Source of the DNA: Hippophae tibetana
Taxonomy: Eukaryota; Streptophyta; Magnoliopsida; Rosales; Elaeagnaceae
Assembly (NCBI GenBank): GCA_037013495.1
Contig: CM072801.1
Span: forward strand, 6,496,501-6,560,500
Direction: 5' to 3'
Length of the DNA stretch: 64,000 bases
Part shown: positions 51,172-64,000 of the stretch, piece after piece
How positions within the stretch are numbered: the stretch's first letter is position 1
Layout of the letters: the number at the start of each line of letters is the position of its first letter
Program-made: the position numbers and the translations under genes
The notes under the pieces: model-generated
Seen by the model: only the letters and a program-made list of their open reading frames with translations
Databases searched by the model: none
What the model was told of the DNA's origin: nothing

Positions 51172-53051
51172 TATTATTTTTCCTTGTAAGAAGGCTACAT
51201 ATAATTCTTTCTTTTTTCTACTTATATAAAGCGATATACTTGCTTTTATTCTCTAAGTAATAATATCTCTTGATCAAGGCATAATAATATCCATTAGTCT
51301 AGTAATTAGATGGAATAATACTAATCCAAAAGTTGGAATATGGTCCTATTTGATTAAGAAAATAAAAGTAGAGAATTTATTCTTTCAAATAATGAAATCA
51401 CATGTTCCTATATCTTTATATTTATTTATACTAATATCCTATGTCTTATACTTGATATTATATATAAGAGCCAGTCGTCTTATAGTACAGTTAGTAACTT
51501 GACAATTTTCCTGACAATGTCCTGATTCTAAATTTCTCATCGCCAAATATGTTCGATAAAAAAAATATCATGTTTAACCAGCTTGTTGTCAGCCACTACT
51601 TTTAAGTACAATATATGGTTGGAGATTTACAAGTATATATATGAACAGATCCACTAAATTGCATTATTGTAGTTGAGATCAGTTTTAAATTAAGAAGCAA
51701 GTTGAGAAGACAAAACCGATGGGTAATTTTCTTAATAAAGATGCATGCATTTCATTAAAGTTTTAGTATAGTTTTATCCACCCAATCTGCATTATTGCAG
51801 GTTCCTTTAGGAGACAATGACATATGTATTTCTCACTTCATCTATTCTGAAATGGATCAAAAATGCTCTATTTCTTTTTAATGATAGTGATTTTTTTTCC
51901 CCTCTTCAAATAACTTAAAATATTTGGAAAAGTATATGACTAACGCTTTTTTAATATGGTATAATAACTTAACATTTTCTGTTTAAATTCCATTAATTTT
52001 AAGTGTTGAAATTGTATAAATTTACGTTAAAAATATTATAGATTATTTTTTTCAATAACTTAATATTTTTTAAAAGTTATTAAATAATACACTTTTAATA
52101 TATTTTATATTTGCTCATAAGAGGAAAACATAAGGTTATATCATATTGTTTCAGATACATAGTTTTATATGTATAATTTATTGTGTATATCAATTGACGT
52201 ATTGATTGGATGTATTATGAAGTAACTTGCTAACAAAGATGACTTAAATTATGCCATCTGTTTGATGCATCGTGACAGAAAGTATTACAAGATTGTCTGA
52301 TATCATCAGCATTCCACTACGCTTAAAAAAGAAGAAGACTACCTCAGTGGTCTGATAAATATCACAAACGTTTTTTTATAAAAGATTATTTTTCAGCCTC
52401 TATTATAGACATGTTTATATGACACATATATTGTTATATTAAAAAAAAACATGAGAATTAAACTGGTATATTGTTGTACTAAAAGGCGACTGACGTAATA
52501 TTTTTTTTCAGGACATTGACAAGAAAAACATACTAGCAGTCCAAACACTAAGAAATAACATAATGGGTTCAACCCTAATGGCAACCACATCTATCCTTCT
52601 ATGTGCTGGTTTAGCAGCAGTAATAAGCAGTACTTACAGTGCAAAAAAAGCCTTGAATGATCAAGTTTATGGAGCTAATGGAGAATTTATGGTCTCACTA
52701 AAATATGTTACAGTGCTTACCATTTTTCTATTCTCGTTTTTCTGTCACAGCTTGTCCATTAGATTTCTCAACCAAGCTAGCATTCTTATTTGTTGTCCAA
52801 TGAACTCTTTGTTGACTCCAGAATATCTATGTGAACTTTTAGAAAAAGGGTCTGTTCTTAACACTGTTGGAAATAGGCTTTTCTATGCAGCAATTCCACT
52901 TCTGCTTTGGATTTTTGGGCCATCGCTTGTGTTTCTTTCCTCTGCTACAATGGTTCCTGTGCTTTATAAACTGGATTTCCTTTCTTCAAATGGAAAGATC
53001 AGGAAGAATGTAGAAGATGGTAACAGAAACGTGGAGTTTCAACGTGTTTGA
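49229..53051 (+). CDS. DUF599 family membrane protein, 2 exons
   Basis: Exons 49229-49396 and 52512-53051 join in frame to 235 residues. The intron is 3115 bp, with donor CAG|GTAATAG and acceptor TTTTTCAG|GAC. The protein has about four or five hydrophobic helices: residues about 8-30 (YLDVIMVPLGLVISITYHFW), 75-97 (LMATTSILLCAGLAAVISS), 120-136 (VTVLTIFLFSFFCHSLS) and two in the C-terminal third (LFYAAIPLLLWIFGPSLVFL). Conserved family blocks are KNILAVQTLRNNIMGSTLM and NTVGNRLFYAA. The molecular function of DUF599 is not established. Plant members are predicted plasma-membrane or endomembrane proteins. I chose the ATG in MEWRKCYLD; it fits the usual short N-terminus before helix 1. Confidence 0.88.
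49411..49440. repeat. (CTAC)n microsatellite just after the DUF599 donor site
   Basis: Six or seven CTAC units with one interruption begin about 15 bp into the long intron. Confidence 0.85.
51123..51172. repeat. (AT)n microsatellite in the DUF599 intron
   Basis: Alternating AT over almost 50 bp with one G interruption. Another shorter AT run lies at about 49838-49860 in the same intron. Confidence 0.9.
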
Positions 53052-56000
53052 TGAGTAGGGTTTAATGTAAACTGTATTCTAGTAAAGTGATAAAGGTTTG
53101 ATATATATATTTTCTTAGAAAATAATTTGGTTTAAATTCACATCCCAGTTATAGTTCTATGTTGTAATTTGATGACTTAATATTAACGTTGGAATGCACA
53201 AATAATGTTCATAGATCAATCGATCATCTCATTATTTTAACTATGCCTTGATTTATAAACGTTTTATATATAACTTTTTTTTAATTAGTTTTATTTCTAA
53301 TTTCCTCCCAAAAACAAAATGCTTATTCAAGTTTTTGTAACATGTAAACATTTATATGTTTAAGTATAGTATGAATGACCCTAATTTATTACCCAATATT
53401 TTATATCTCATATCCCAACAATTACCATTTAAAAGAGTAATCTTCACTATTATTCCTTATAAACATTAAGATGAGAGAGGTGAAAAGTTGTGTCCTTGTA
53501 TATATATATATATAATTAATTGTCACATTTTTTTTTGTCTATTTAATTACACTATTATATTTCAATGGTTGAGATTAAAAATAATATTTTTTTCTCTAAT
53601 TCCTCGTAAATCTCAAAGTTTAAGATATTATGGTGTAATAAATTGTGCACAAAAGTTATACTCATTGATCTTATCTCGTGGTGCATGATAATTTAAATTT
53701 AATAAATATATGATACTATTAATTCTTGAGCAATAAATATTATTGTTTTAAATTTTTTATTTTATTTTATAAAATAAAAATAAGTCTTTAAATATAAAAT
53801 TTTAAGTTACTTTCATTATAATTGAAAAATTAATATGAAAATATTATATATAGTTTTTTCATATATAATCAATTTGTTATTTTAATAATAAATAAACATA
53901 TAATAATAACTATTTTATGAATAATACAATCAAAATACAATATAAACGAGTGATTTATTATGATAGTGATAATAATTAATAACTTTATTTAATAAATTAG
54001 TCAAATATAATATAATAATATATGAATTTATTCAATTATATTTTTACTATATATCAAAGAAGTAAATCTCGCATGAATTATAGAATGATTGAATTTATTA
54101 AGTAATTTTTATTTAAAATTAATTTATATTAAATAAATATTCTTTTTTTAATTGATATGAGATATGATTTTCGATATCAAAATTATTAGTTAAAAATAAT
54201 AATATGTTCATAAGTAATTGATCAAATACTCATTAAATATGTAATTATAAATTATATGAATTTTTGCTCTTAATGTAATAAAAATAATTATATTATATAA
54301 AATAAATATTCATACAAATATATTTATTATATGAATATTTTGGTATTTATTAGTATCAAAAAGCTAATAAAAATAAAAATATATTTATTATATGAATATT
54401 TTGTTATTTATTAGTGTAAAAAAACTATAAAAAATAGCACAATTTGGTGGAACAATCATTAAATAAGTAATCATTAACCGTATAAATAATCACACTTATT
54501 GTAATAAAAACAATTGCATTGTATAAAATAGATATTCATAAAAAATATTTTTATTATTAAACATTATAATATTTATTAATGTAAAAAAATAATAAAATAT
54601 ATAAAAATATATTTATTATATGATTTTTTATTTATTTATTAATATTAAAAACTTAAAAAAATCAAAATCAAAAGTCTACTAAGTTTGGTCATCTACCATA
54701 CATTATATATATATATATATATATAAACAACACATTCTTAATGCTAATGGCCCGAATTTGGCACTCACTTTACCTTACCTTACACATGTTAAGTGGCGAT
54801 TATATTGAAAATTTAAAAGTCATGAATTTTGAGTGCACCATTACATTCAATATATCCTATAAATTAAATTAAGAGAATTAAATACATGCAACTAGCACTT
54901 ACCTCTCTTAAAATACGGTGATGATTGCATTTAATTAATTGAATAAAAGTTAGACTATTCCTTTAATATTTATTTTCCCACACACAATCAGTCATTAAGT
55001 TTTCAAGATAGACACTTTAATTTTCTTTTACGTGAAAATTACCCTAAAAATCCAAATTATGACACATAAGAATATAAAAAATGGATATTAATTATGACAA
55101 AAGTATATAAAAATTCATTAATTTTTAAATAGAATATCATAAGACTAATAATTATGAAAAATGATACCAAAAATCTAAAAAAGAAAAAGTCATAAATAGA
55201 ACAATGAAATACACATGTACGTATTTTTTTGAGTTATTATATATTTATTAAATTAATTATAATTTAAAAAATATGAACTTAGTTAGGTTTAAATACATAA
55301 TAATTAGTTTAAAAACATGTAATAACTTAAAAAATAAGCATATATATATATTAATGTGTTATATTTTTTACATTTTTTTAATTTTTAGGTTTTTAGTATA
55401 CTTTCATAGTTGATTAACTTTAATATGCATCCCAAAAATTAATGAATGTTTATATCCTTTTATCACACGTAGTATCCTTCTAGTACTTTTTTTCTAAGAA
55501 TATTGTAATCCACTTAGTTTTTACTGGATTAATTTGACCAATTTTTATTTAAAAAGTGCATATATTAAAAATTTACGTTGGCTAGACTCGAGTGATATGC
55601 TTGAACTGTGTTACTCTACATATAAGATGTTAATAGTTAAAGTTAGCCTCAAACTTAGTAATTACGAGTAGATTTAATGCTTATTATGTTAAAAAATACG
55701 AAAGAGTTACTTATGTTATTTTCTAATTATAAGCTTTTGCTTTCTTTTCTTTTATTTAATTTTTTTTTCCTTTTCTTGTGGGTATCGAAGAGTCTAAAGA
55801 AAGTGCATGACCCTAAAAAAAAAGGGGAGAAAAAAAAAGCGTATGATGTTAGCTTCTTTGGTCTCGCATGACTTTGGGTTTAGCTTTTGCAATATGTATC
55901 AATTGACCTTCATTTTCTTTTCTCTTCTTTTATATCCCTCAAATAATTACAACTTACTATTACTTAAATTTAAATATCATATCTTCTACGTATTTAAATG

Positions 56001-56995
56001 AAATACATATTATTTGTATAAATTAAATTAATATCAATAATATTTGTAATTATACTAAGTGACAAAATAAGTTTGAAATAAATAAAAAAATCATTTTCAA
56101 TTATATATTGTAACATAAACTTAATTTTGTGGAATAATGCATTATTTTAATTAAAAATAGTTGAAATTATAAGTAAATACATTAAAAATTTATAAAATTA
56201 ATTGTAAGAAAAATGGGTTTGATGAGGGGTGAGAGATAATGTAATACCTAACTCCACTTCAAATATTTTTTTTCCTTCATAGGGTGATTCCTTCGGGAAA
56301 AAAACAAGAGTTTTGTGCACTTAGTGTGAGAAAAGTTAGACAACACTACACATTATTCAAAAATAAAATAAAATAATAATAAGCACTGATATTGATACAA
56401 GTTATTTTTATTATCACTATAATATTCATTAATAATGCTTATATTTAATTAAAATTCATTATAAAAGTAGTATCGGAGAGAGACAATAGAAATCTCCAAA
56501 GTTTATGTCTTTTAATTCAATATTATAAAAATGTTTTTTTAAATCTATTAATTGAGAAAATTTGATAATTAATGATAAATTATGCTATTTTAATAAATTT
56601 TATTAAAATTAAAATGAAATAAAAGATTAGCTATTAATAAGACTAAAAGTAAAATTTCATTAAAAATTATTTTAAAAATCAATAATGATAATATTATAAC
56701 ATAAAGTTATTTAAATAAATATTTTAATAAAAATAAAAATTGTGAAAATCATCAATATTAAAATAACTATTTTGTTAAAAAATTATATTAACTGTTATTT
56801 TATTATTATTAAATAATTAAATTTTAATCATTTTAAGAGTAAAAATAACTAATAAAAAATTATTTAAATAATATAATTTATTTTTAATTAATTTAATTGA
56901 TTAAAATATTAAAATATATATGTTTAATATAGATAACTAAAAGCATACTAAAACCAATATGATCGAGGAACCCAAAACATAACCATTTCCTCTCC
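53052..56995. other. Intergenic, extremely AT-rich
   Basis: The first 100-200 bp are likely the 3' UTR of the DUF599 gene. No coding similarity in the rest. It holds an (AT)n run at about 54703-54724 and the degenerate repeat listed at 54190-54660. Small open frames near 55.7-56.0 kb are low-complexity and not called. Confidence 0.55.
54190..54660. repeat. Degenerate ~235-bp AT-rich direct repeat, two copies
   Basis: Blocks such as AATAAATATTCATA, ATATATTTATTATATGA and TATTTATTAGTGTAAAAAAA occur in the same order around 54190-54430 and 54455-54660, with a third partial ATATTTATTATATGAATATTTT copy. Low complexity limits confidence. Confidence 0.45.
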
Positions 56996-57317
56996 ACTAT
57001 AATAATTAAAAATGTGGCAATATATGTGGCTTTAAAAAACTTCTTTATACTTGATAGAATATATATATATATATATATAAAAGAATAAATACATCAAAAT
57101 ATCTTAATGTTAGTATTATTGTAGCACTCACATTAAGGAGATTATCTTTTATAAATTTTATTAAATATAAGAGAAAAATACAAAAATAAGTATAAAACAC
57201 AAAAAAAGCACAAATAATAAGATATCTTACCATCAAATCCTTGTATAAATATTGAAGAGCCTTGGAGACTATAATACCAACTACAAAATTATCCTTTCTA
57301 AAAATGTGTTAACTACG

Positions 57318-57372
<55 letters not shown>

Positions 57373-57414
57373 AATATAATAATTAAAAGTGTGGCAATAT
57401 ATGTGGCTGTTTGG

Positions 57415-57480
<66 letters not shown>

Positions 57481-57535
57481 AATATAATAGTTAAAAGTGT
57501 GGCAATATATGTGGCTGTTTGGAATAACTTTGTAC
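56996..57535. repeat. Triplicated segment with two long (AG)n runs
   Basis: A segment with ATAATTAAAAGTGTGGCAAT and ATATGTGGCTGTTTGGAAT occurs near 57000, 57378 and 57485. Copies two and three are each preceded by a perfect AG run (57322-57370 and 57417-57478). The unit of about 110 bp, microsatellite included, seems to have duplicated in tandem. Confidence 0.85.
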
Positions 57536-57736
57536 TTAAAAAACAGAAATGATTTGTTTTTCAAGATTCTAATTAAAAGCAAGAATCTTAATCACTTTTG
57601 CTTGTCCAATAACCCCGTAATACAGCCACTGGTTCAAAAAGCAAGTGTTTTTTTTTAAATTGAAAGCAGCAGATTCTATGACTAATTAAAGATCACTTTG
57701 ATTAGTCTAATAGTTTAAAGTGCTACCACTAATAAT

Positions 57737-60412
57737 CTAATGATAACTTTTACACCTTTTTTTTTATTCAAATCAAAAATTTTAAATAAAAAAATATTAT
57801 TTGATTTAAGAAACAATTAATGAACCATAAAAATAGAGAATAAAATACAAATGAATAAAGTTAAAAATGGATTCCATCAATTTCAAAAACAAAAACAAAA
57901 AAAGTTTAAAGAGAAAAAAAAACATGCATGTAAATTTCAATGTCAATGTCAATGTCTTTGATATAGGCGTGTTCCACTTTCAATTTTGGTTGTAAAGGAC
58001 TTGCATTACCCACTAAAATAGACTCTAAATTTTTTTAAAAACTTACTCTCGCCATTTTGTCCTAATATATGTTCAATAATCACTCCTTCGGATTCTTTAA
58101 TTCTATATCTATTAAAAAAAACTTTAATTTGATGTAATTTTTTCGTATGATTATTAATGCATGTAATTTTATTGAAGTGTACTTTTAGTATTTTTTGTTT
58201 CTTCCTACTCCTACGTAAAAATAAATTTTATTGTTATTTTTGAGTTCTTAAACGTAGATTGTAATAATTTTTAATTCATTTTATATCTTTTTTAATTTCT
58301 CATATTCTTTTAAAAATTATCCCCACAAACTGTTACAGAATTATGAATGGAATTCTAAGAATTACAAATTTAATAAGCACAATTAATAATTATTATAAAA
58401 TTTTTAAATATATAAATTGAATAAACATGTAACAATTAATATAGAAAATAAATGATAATAAAGAGAGAAAGAAAAGTCTTACACATACAAAAGAGATTTT
58501 GAGTGAAATAGATTTAGAGAAAAAAAAAATAACTTTTAAAAAACATGACATGTATTACATAAGTCAAGATACTAATTAATTAATAATAATGATAAAAAAT
58601 GAACCAAAAATAAAATTAAGATACTACGAAAACAAACCTATATTTACATATATTAAAATTTATCAAAAAATAACAAAAATAATATTTTTAAAATTTATAA
58701 TTATAAAAATAATAACATTTATATATATCTCGTATATTTTTACTATAAAAAAATATATCGCATCATTTTACATTCGACGTAGTCTAATTAAACGTTACTT
58801 AAATTAAGTTATAGTTAATTAGACTCATTCAAGGTTAACAGAGTCTAATTAGATCTCATTTAATGTTATTAAAGTTTTATTTTTGTTACTATAAATTTTA
58901 AGACTATAATTTTTTTAATTTTTAAAAATTATTTTGTTTGTAAGTATGTCTTATTTATTTATATACAGAAAGAAAGATTGTTTATCTTCTTATAATTAAT
59001 TAGGTCAATTGTCTCACATGACTCAGAATATGTGAGAAAACTTTGATTTTGAATAGATAAAAATGCCTCCCTGGGTGTGAGATTGACATGAAAATTTAAT
59101 TGTAAAATTATTTGTATTTAGCGTTACTCAATTATATGAAAATTTTGAACAGTAACTACAATTACTACATTAGTTGAGCTAGATATTTAGATAATACGTG
59201 AACCACATTCTATACATTTAATCATATGTCTTTATATAAAAAAGTTTCTCTGTTTTTGACCTACTCCTCCTTTTTCTTATATTTTATTTTTATTTTTCTA
59301 CCGATATATATTAAAATAATTTTAAAATAAATATATTTTTATAAATAATTAATTTGTTAGTTTTATTGTCTATTAATTTACATTATTACTATTGAATAAT
59401 TGTTTTAAATTTTAAAGGTGTGTAATAATTTATGTAATTTATGCTTATTCGTTTAATGAACGGTATAATTTAACTAATTCATTTATATATAAATGAATTA
59501 TAAATGTGTTGAAATTATCATTTTTATAATCATGTTATAACTCATATTAATTATAAAATAATTAATTAATATATTTTTTTTTAAGTAAAAACAAAACATG
59601 AATAATAATAATAATTAAATAAATTAATATACCTTATATTTAATTTATTTATTAAATAAAATTATTTAACTTTTATCAATATAATAACAAATTATTAGTT
59701 TTTGGTTTTTACGTGACTTTTATCAATTATCATATTTCTTGCTCATAAAATAATTATCATTTTATATTTATTTTTAATTAAAATCATAAATAAATTAAAT
59801 ATTTACTATAAGATTATTTTTACAAATATTTTTACAAAATTTTAACTCAATTTTTTACCTTGTATAATAAAAACAATTTAAAATAAAATTTATATTTAAA
59901 TATATATTTTCTTTATTTTTTAAATATATTTTTGAAGTAATAATAATTATTGTTTAATAATTAATATTATTATATATTTATAAAATTTAAATCACCACTA
60001 TGTTTAAAATTATAAGTAAAAAATAGTTGTACTTAATAAAACCCATACGAGGACTTTTTTGATAGTTATTATTATCCAAGAAAATTCCAATATCGCCCTT
60101 AATAACAAATTAGATTTGTTAAAGGAAAAAAATTCTAGTATAATCATGTCTGATAATAATTATAATTTTTAATTTTTATTTGAATAATTAATTTTATTAA
60201 TTTTTGATTTATTTTTAAAATAATCATCAATATATTTAATAATAATTTATTTTTAATAATTTTTACAAAAAAATTAAAAGTCGCCTACAAGTTTTTTAAC
60301 CACGCTTTCTATATCTTTTTTTTCTTTGCAAAAATTTAAAATTCACTATCTTAAAAAAATATGTGAATTAGACTAAAAAAAATACAAACATTAACACAAC
60401 ACAATACAAATG
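57737..60412. repeat. Large tandem duplication, copy A (~2.7 kb, noncoding)
   Basis: Starts CTAATGATAACTTTTACACC and ends ACACAACACAATACAAA. Landmarks shared with copy B in the same order: GGCGTGTTCCACTTTCAATT (about 57966), CTTCTTATAATTAATTAGG (about 58986), GAATATGTGAGAAAACTTTG (about 59024) and TAATCATCAATATATTTAAT (about 60221). No gene recognised inside. Confidence 0.85.
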
Positions 60413-60467
60413 CAAATGAATACTATTACACCTTTTTTTGTGACTATAGTAACAATTTATTTTTAAT

Positions 60468-63102
60468 CTAATGATAACTTTTACACCTTTTTTTTGTTTC
60501 AAATCAAAAATTTTAAATAAAAAATATTATTTGATTTAAAAAATAATTAATGAACACTTTGATCGAATGTAAATTTCATTGTCAATGTCTTTGAATTAAA
60601 TGCAAATGAATAAAGTTAAAAATGGATTCCATCAATTTCAAAAAAAAAAAAAACATGCTTGTAAATTTCAATGTCAATGTCTTTGATATTGGCGTGTTCC
60701 ACTTTCAATTTTGGTTGCAAAGGACTTGCATTACCCCATTAAAATGGACTCTAAACAAAAATTAAAACTTAGCTCTTGCCATTTTGTCCTACTATCATTC
60801 TCAGGTTCAATAATCACTCCTTCCCGTTGCTAGATCTTTAATTCTATATCTATATATATATATATAAAAAAGACTTTAATTTGATGTAATTTTTTCAGTT
60901 AATTAGTACATGTAATTTTGTTGCTATTTTTGAGTCCTTAAATGTAAATTTTAATGTTTTTTAACTCATTTTACATCATTTTCAACTTCTCATCTTCCTT
61001 TAAAAATTAACCGCAAAAACAGTTACATATTTATGTGAATTGAATTCTAAAAATTACAAATTTAACAAGCATAATTAAAAATTATTATATAATTTTTAAA
61101 TATACAAATTAAATAAACACAACACAACTAAAAGTAAAAGAAATTATAATATCATAAAAGTTCTTCGTATGAAAGAGAAATAATTTCAATTTTTATTTAC
61201 GTGTGATATTGAAGTAGAGAGAGATAAAAGAGAATACAGATAAAGGCAGAAAGAAAAGTTATAAACATATGTAGGAGATTTGAGTGAAATAGAGTTTGAG
61301 AGAAAATAAAAAAATATTAAAAGAGAAAAATAACTTTTAAAAAATATCATGTGTATTACATGTGTCAAAATTTCTAATTTGAATATCAAATTTTTATTAA
61401 ATTAATATTTTTTTAAAATGTAATATCACTAAATTATTAATTAATAATAATTATAAAAAAATGTACAAAAAAATGAAATTAAGATATTACAAAAGTAAAG
61501 AATCTCTATTTTCCCACATTAAAAATTCCAAAAAAACCATAAAAATAATATCATTAATGTATATCTCATATATATTTATTATTAAAAAAATATATCACAT
61601 TATTTTATATTCAACGTCGTCTAATTAACCGTTATTTAAAATTAAATTATTATTATTTAGACTTAATATCATTTGGTTGGATACCATTTAATGTTATTAA
61701 AATTTTATTTTTGTTATTATAAATTTTAAGAATATTTTTTTGTTTGTTTGTATACATTTATTATTTATTTATAAAAGAAGACTCATTATCTTCTTATAAT
61801 TAATGAGGTCAATTGTCTCACTTCAGTGAGAATATGTGAAAGAACTTTGATTTTGAATAGATAAGAATGCCTCCACGCGTGTGAGATTGAGATGAAAATT
61901 TAATCGTAAAATTATTTGTACTTAGCGTTATTCAATTATATGAAAATTTTGAACTACATTAGATGAGCTAAATAATACGTGAGCCACATTCACATTCTAT
62001 GCATTTAATCATATTTCTTTATATAAAAAAGTTTCTATGTTTTTGTCCTACTCCTCCTCATTTTTTTATATTTTATATTTCTCTACCGATAAATATTAAA
62101 ATATTTTTAAAATAAATATATTTTATAAATAATTAATTTATTAATTTTATTGTCTATCAATTTACATTATTACTTTGAAATAATTATTTATAATCTTAAG
62201 AGTGTATAATAATTTAAAGGGGATAATTTAACTAATTCATTTATATATAAATGAATCATAATTGTGTTGAATTGATAATTATTATATTGAGATAATGTCA
62301 TATCTCATATCAATTAATATATAATCTTTTTAAGTAAAAATAAATCATTAATAATAATATTAATCAAACGAATTAATATGCGTTATAATGTTATATTTAA
62401 TTTATTTATTAAATAAAATTACGTAAATCTTATCAATATAATAACAAATCATTCATTTTTGATTTGTATGTCATTGTTACCGATTATCATATTTATTATT
62501 CATAAAATAATTACCATTTTATATTTATTTTTCATTAAAATAATAAATTAATTTTACAAATATTTATACAAAATTTTAATTCAATTTTTTACCTTGTATA
62601 ATAAAAACAATTTAAAATAAAATTTATATTTAAATATTTTTTCTTTATTTTTAAATATTTTTTAAAGTAATAATAATTATTGTTAAATAATTAATACTAC
62701 TGTATATTTATCAAATTTAAATCACCACTCAATTTCAAATTTATGTAAAAAATAATTTTATGTAATAAAACCCAAGATAAGAGGACTCTTTTGATAGTTA
62801 TTATTGTCCAATAAAGTTCCAACATCGCCCTTAATAACAAATTAGATTTGTTAACGCCAAAAATTCAAGTATTATCATGTCCGATAATAATTATAGTTTT
62901 TAATTTTTTTTAAATAATCATCAATATATTTAATAATATATATTTTAATAATTTTCACGAAAAAAATCAAAAATTACCTACAATTTATTCGTCAACGCTT
63001 TGTGTCATCTATTTTTCTTTCCAAAAACTTAAAAATCAGAATGAAAAAAAATGTGAATTAGAACAAAAAAATAAAAACAAGAACACAACACAATACAAAC
63101 AC
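60468..63102. repeat. Large tandem duplication, copy B (~2.6 kb, noncoding)
   Basis: The same landmarks as copy A recur in the same order and strand, offset by about 2.69-2.81 kb. The changing offset shows several indels of tens of bases, for example about 80 extra bases in the first half of B. Divergence by eye is well above 10%, so the duplication is old. No gene recognised inside. Confidence 0.85.
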
Positions 63103-63952
63103 ATAACATGATTTAATTGATGTTATAAAAAAATTATTAATGTAAAATAAAGGAGTATTCTCAAACGCATGTTTTATACTCTGTCACACTAATTTTTATA
63201 GGTCAAATAGCTAAATTAGTAACTTTGCTTAGATAATAAATGTTATTTAGTTTATTAAGTTACAAAAAATGATTTTTAATCATTTATGAAAAAAGTGTTA
63301 AGTAATGATATTTGATATTTTTTTAATATTATTTTATTATCAAAATCAATAATAAAATATTCAACATAAATATCAAAAATCACGAACTAGCTCTTTTTTC
63401 ATGAGAAAAATAACACTTTTTAAACTAAAGGACTAAACACAACATTTCACAAAATTAAAACAACCCCTCCACATTTTCCCCTTTTTATAATGTGAAAACT
63501 AATAACCAGTTCCAGCTTAAATTTTGAGAATCTGGTCATGGAGGTAATTTGTTTTTTTTTTTAATATAAAAAACCTGTTAACCAGCTCATCCACGCGTAT
63601 ATGAAATCAACTTTGACACTATGATTAACCAAGATTGTCACAAAACAGTTAGTAATTAACACAACCGAAAAAACAGAACAAAACTAACCTGCTCTTTTCT
63701 TCCCAGTTAGTTGATGATGTTCCTCAAACTAAATTATTCATGCAATTGATGAAGTTTCACAAGCTTTACATTTCTAAACAGTTAATCTTTTTAAACTTTG
63801 AACAAATATGTGTTACAAAAAGTTTGTTTAAACAAAGGTGCTAGCTGTTTGATTAGCAACAAACTGATAAACATATACTAATTAATCAGAACCATGTGAG
63901 GAGATCAAACCTGTGAATGTGATGAATCAAACACAATCCCAAAATCAAAAAC
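63103..63952. other. Spacer before the right edge
   Basis: AT-rich, no gene seen. The last 400 bp are less AT-rich and could be the promoter and leader of a gene starting near 63953. Confidence 0.4.
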
Positions 63953-64000
63953 ATGGTTACTCAATCTTTTGTTTCTTCATCATCTCCTCCTCCTCCTTCT
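63953..64000 (+). CDS. Possible gene start cut by the window edge
   Basis: An ATG opens a frame that stays open for 16 codons to the window end (MVTQSFVSSSSPPPPS). The Ser/Pro-rich, hydroxyl-rich start would suit an organelle transit peptide or a low-complexity N-terminus, but 16 codons cannot identify a protein. A - strand gene reading through a Glu/Gly-rich stretch is an alternative. Confidence 0.2.
   Translation, partial: MVTQSFVSSSSPPPPS

Noticed and set aside
57313-57582. SLSLSL-rich frame
   Set aside because: Direct product of the (AG)n microsatellites read on the - strand.
63103-64000. Search for rRNA, CRISPR arrays or bacterial-type systems in the window ending here
   Set aside because: None was seen anywhere in the 64 kb; repeats present are eukaryotic satellites, microsatellites and transposon termini.

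Overview
This window looks like nuclear DNA of a flowering plant, most likely a eudicot. It is very AT-rich. The genes have many short GT-AG introns and plant-type orthologues, and the intergenic space holds Ty1/copia, Ty3/gypsy, TRIM, CACTA, MITE and endogenous pararetrovirus remnants. I cannot name the species. I saw no bacterial-type operons, CRISPR arrays, rRNA genes or intact tRNA genes.

Host genes whose exons I could thread with consistent reading frame across all junctions: (1) a plant dynein light chain (LC8) protein, + strand, 6668-7354, 2 exons; (2) KDSB, CMP-KDO synthetase, - strand, 10384-13461, 8 exons, 301 aa; (3) the beta subunit of the SRP receptor, + strand, 25669-27858, 6 coding exons, 278 aa, with a probable 5' UTR intron; (4) a TRF4/5-type non-canonical poly(A) polymerase, - strand, 29227-35048, 13 exons, 555 aa, with one GC-AG intron and a 25-residue tandem duplication in its Lys-rich tail; (5) a DUF599 membrane protein, + strand, 49229-53051, 2 exons, 235 aa, with a 3.1 kb intron. 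A further gene may begin at the right edge (63953). Genes 3 and 4 lie tail to tail. These are separate housekeeping or cell-wall genes and do not form one pathway.

Mobile and repeated DNA fills most of the rest. 1-5.1 kb looks like the 3' part of a Tat-type Ty3/gypsy element: the last residues of its polyprotein, about six copies of a 185-190 bp tandem repeat, and an antisense accessory ORF remnant. 9495-9854 is a MITE-like foldback. About 14.6-19.2 kb is a decayed endogenous pararetrovirus split by a 1795-bp solo LTR with a perfect 5-bp target duplication. 19400-23926 is a broken but complete-length Ty1/copia element with both LTRs. 39311-40334 is a scrambled TRIM array. 40558-42045 is a 1.5-kb long-inverted-repeat element. 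42329-~44150 is a truncated CACTA transposon. 44280-47414 is a second CACTA-type element with TCA target duplications. It carries host gene fragments with introns, one from CTNNBL1 and one from an unidentified Gln-rich protein (Pack-type capture). 57737-63102 is a 2.7-kb diverged tandem duplication of noncoding DNA. A GDP-fucose-transporter-like pseudogene fragment lies at 38.8 kb.

The most interesting items are the gene-capturing CACTA element, the palindromic TRIM array, the solo LTR nested in the viral fossil, and the antisense ORF/tandem-repeat layout at the left end.
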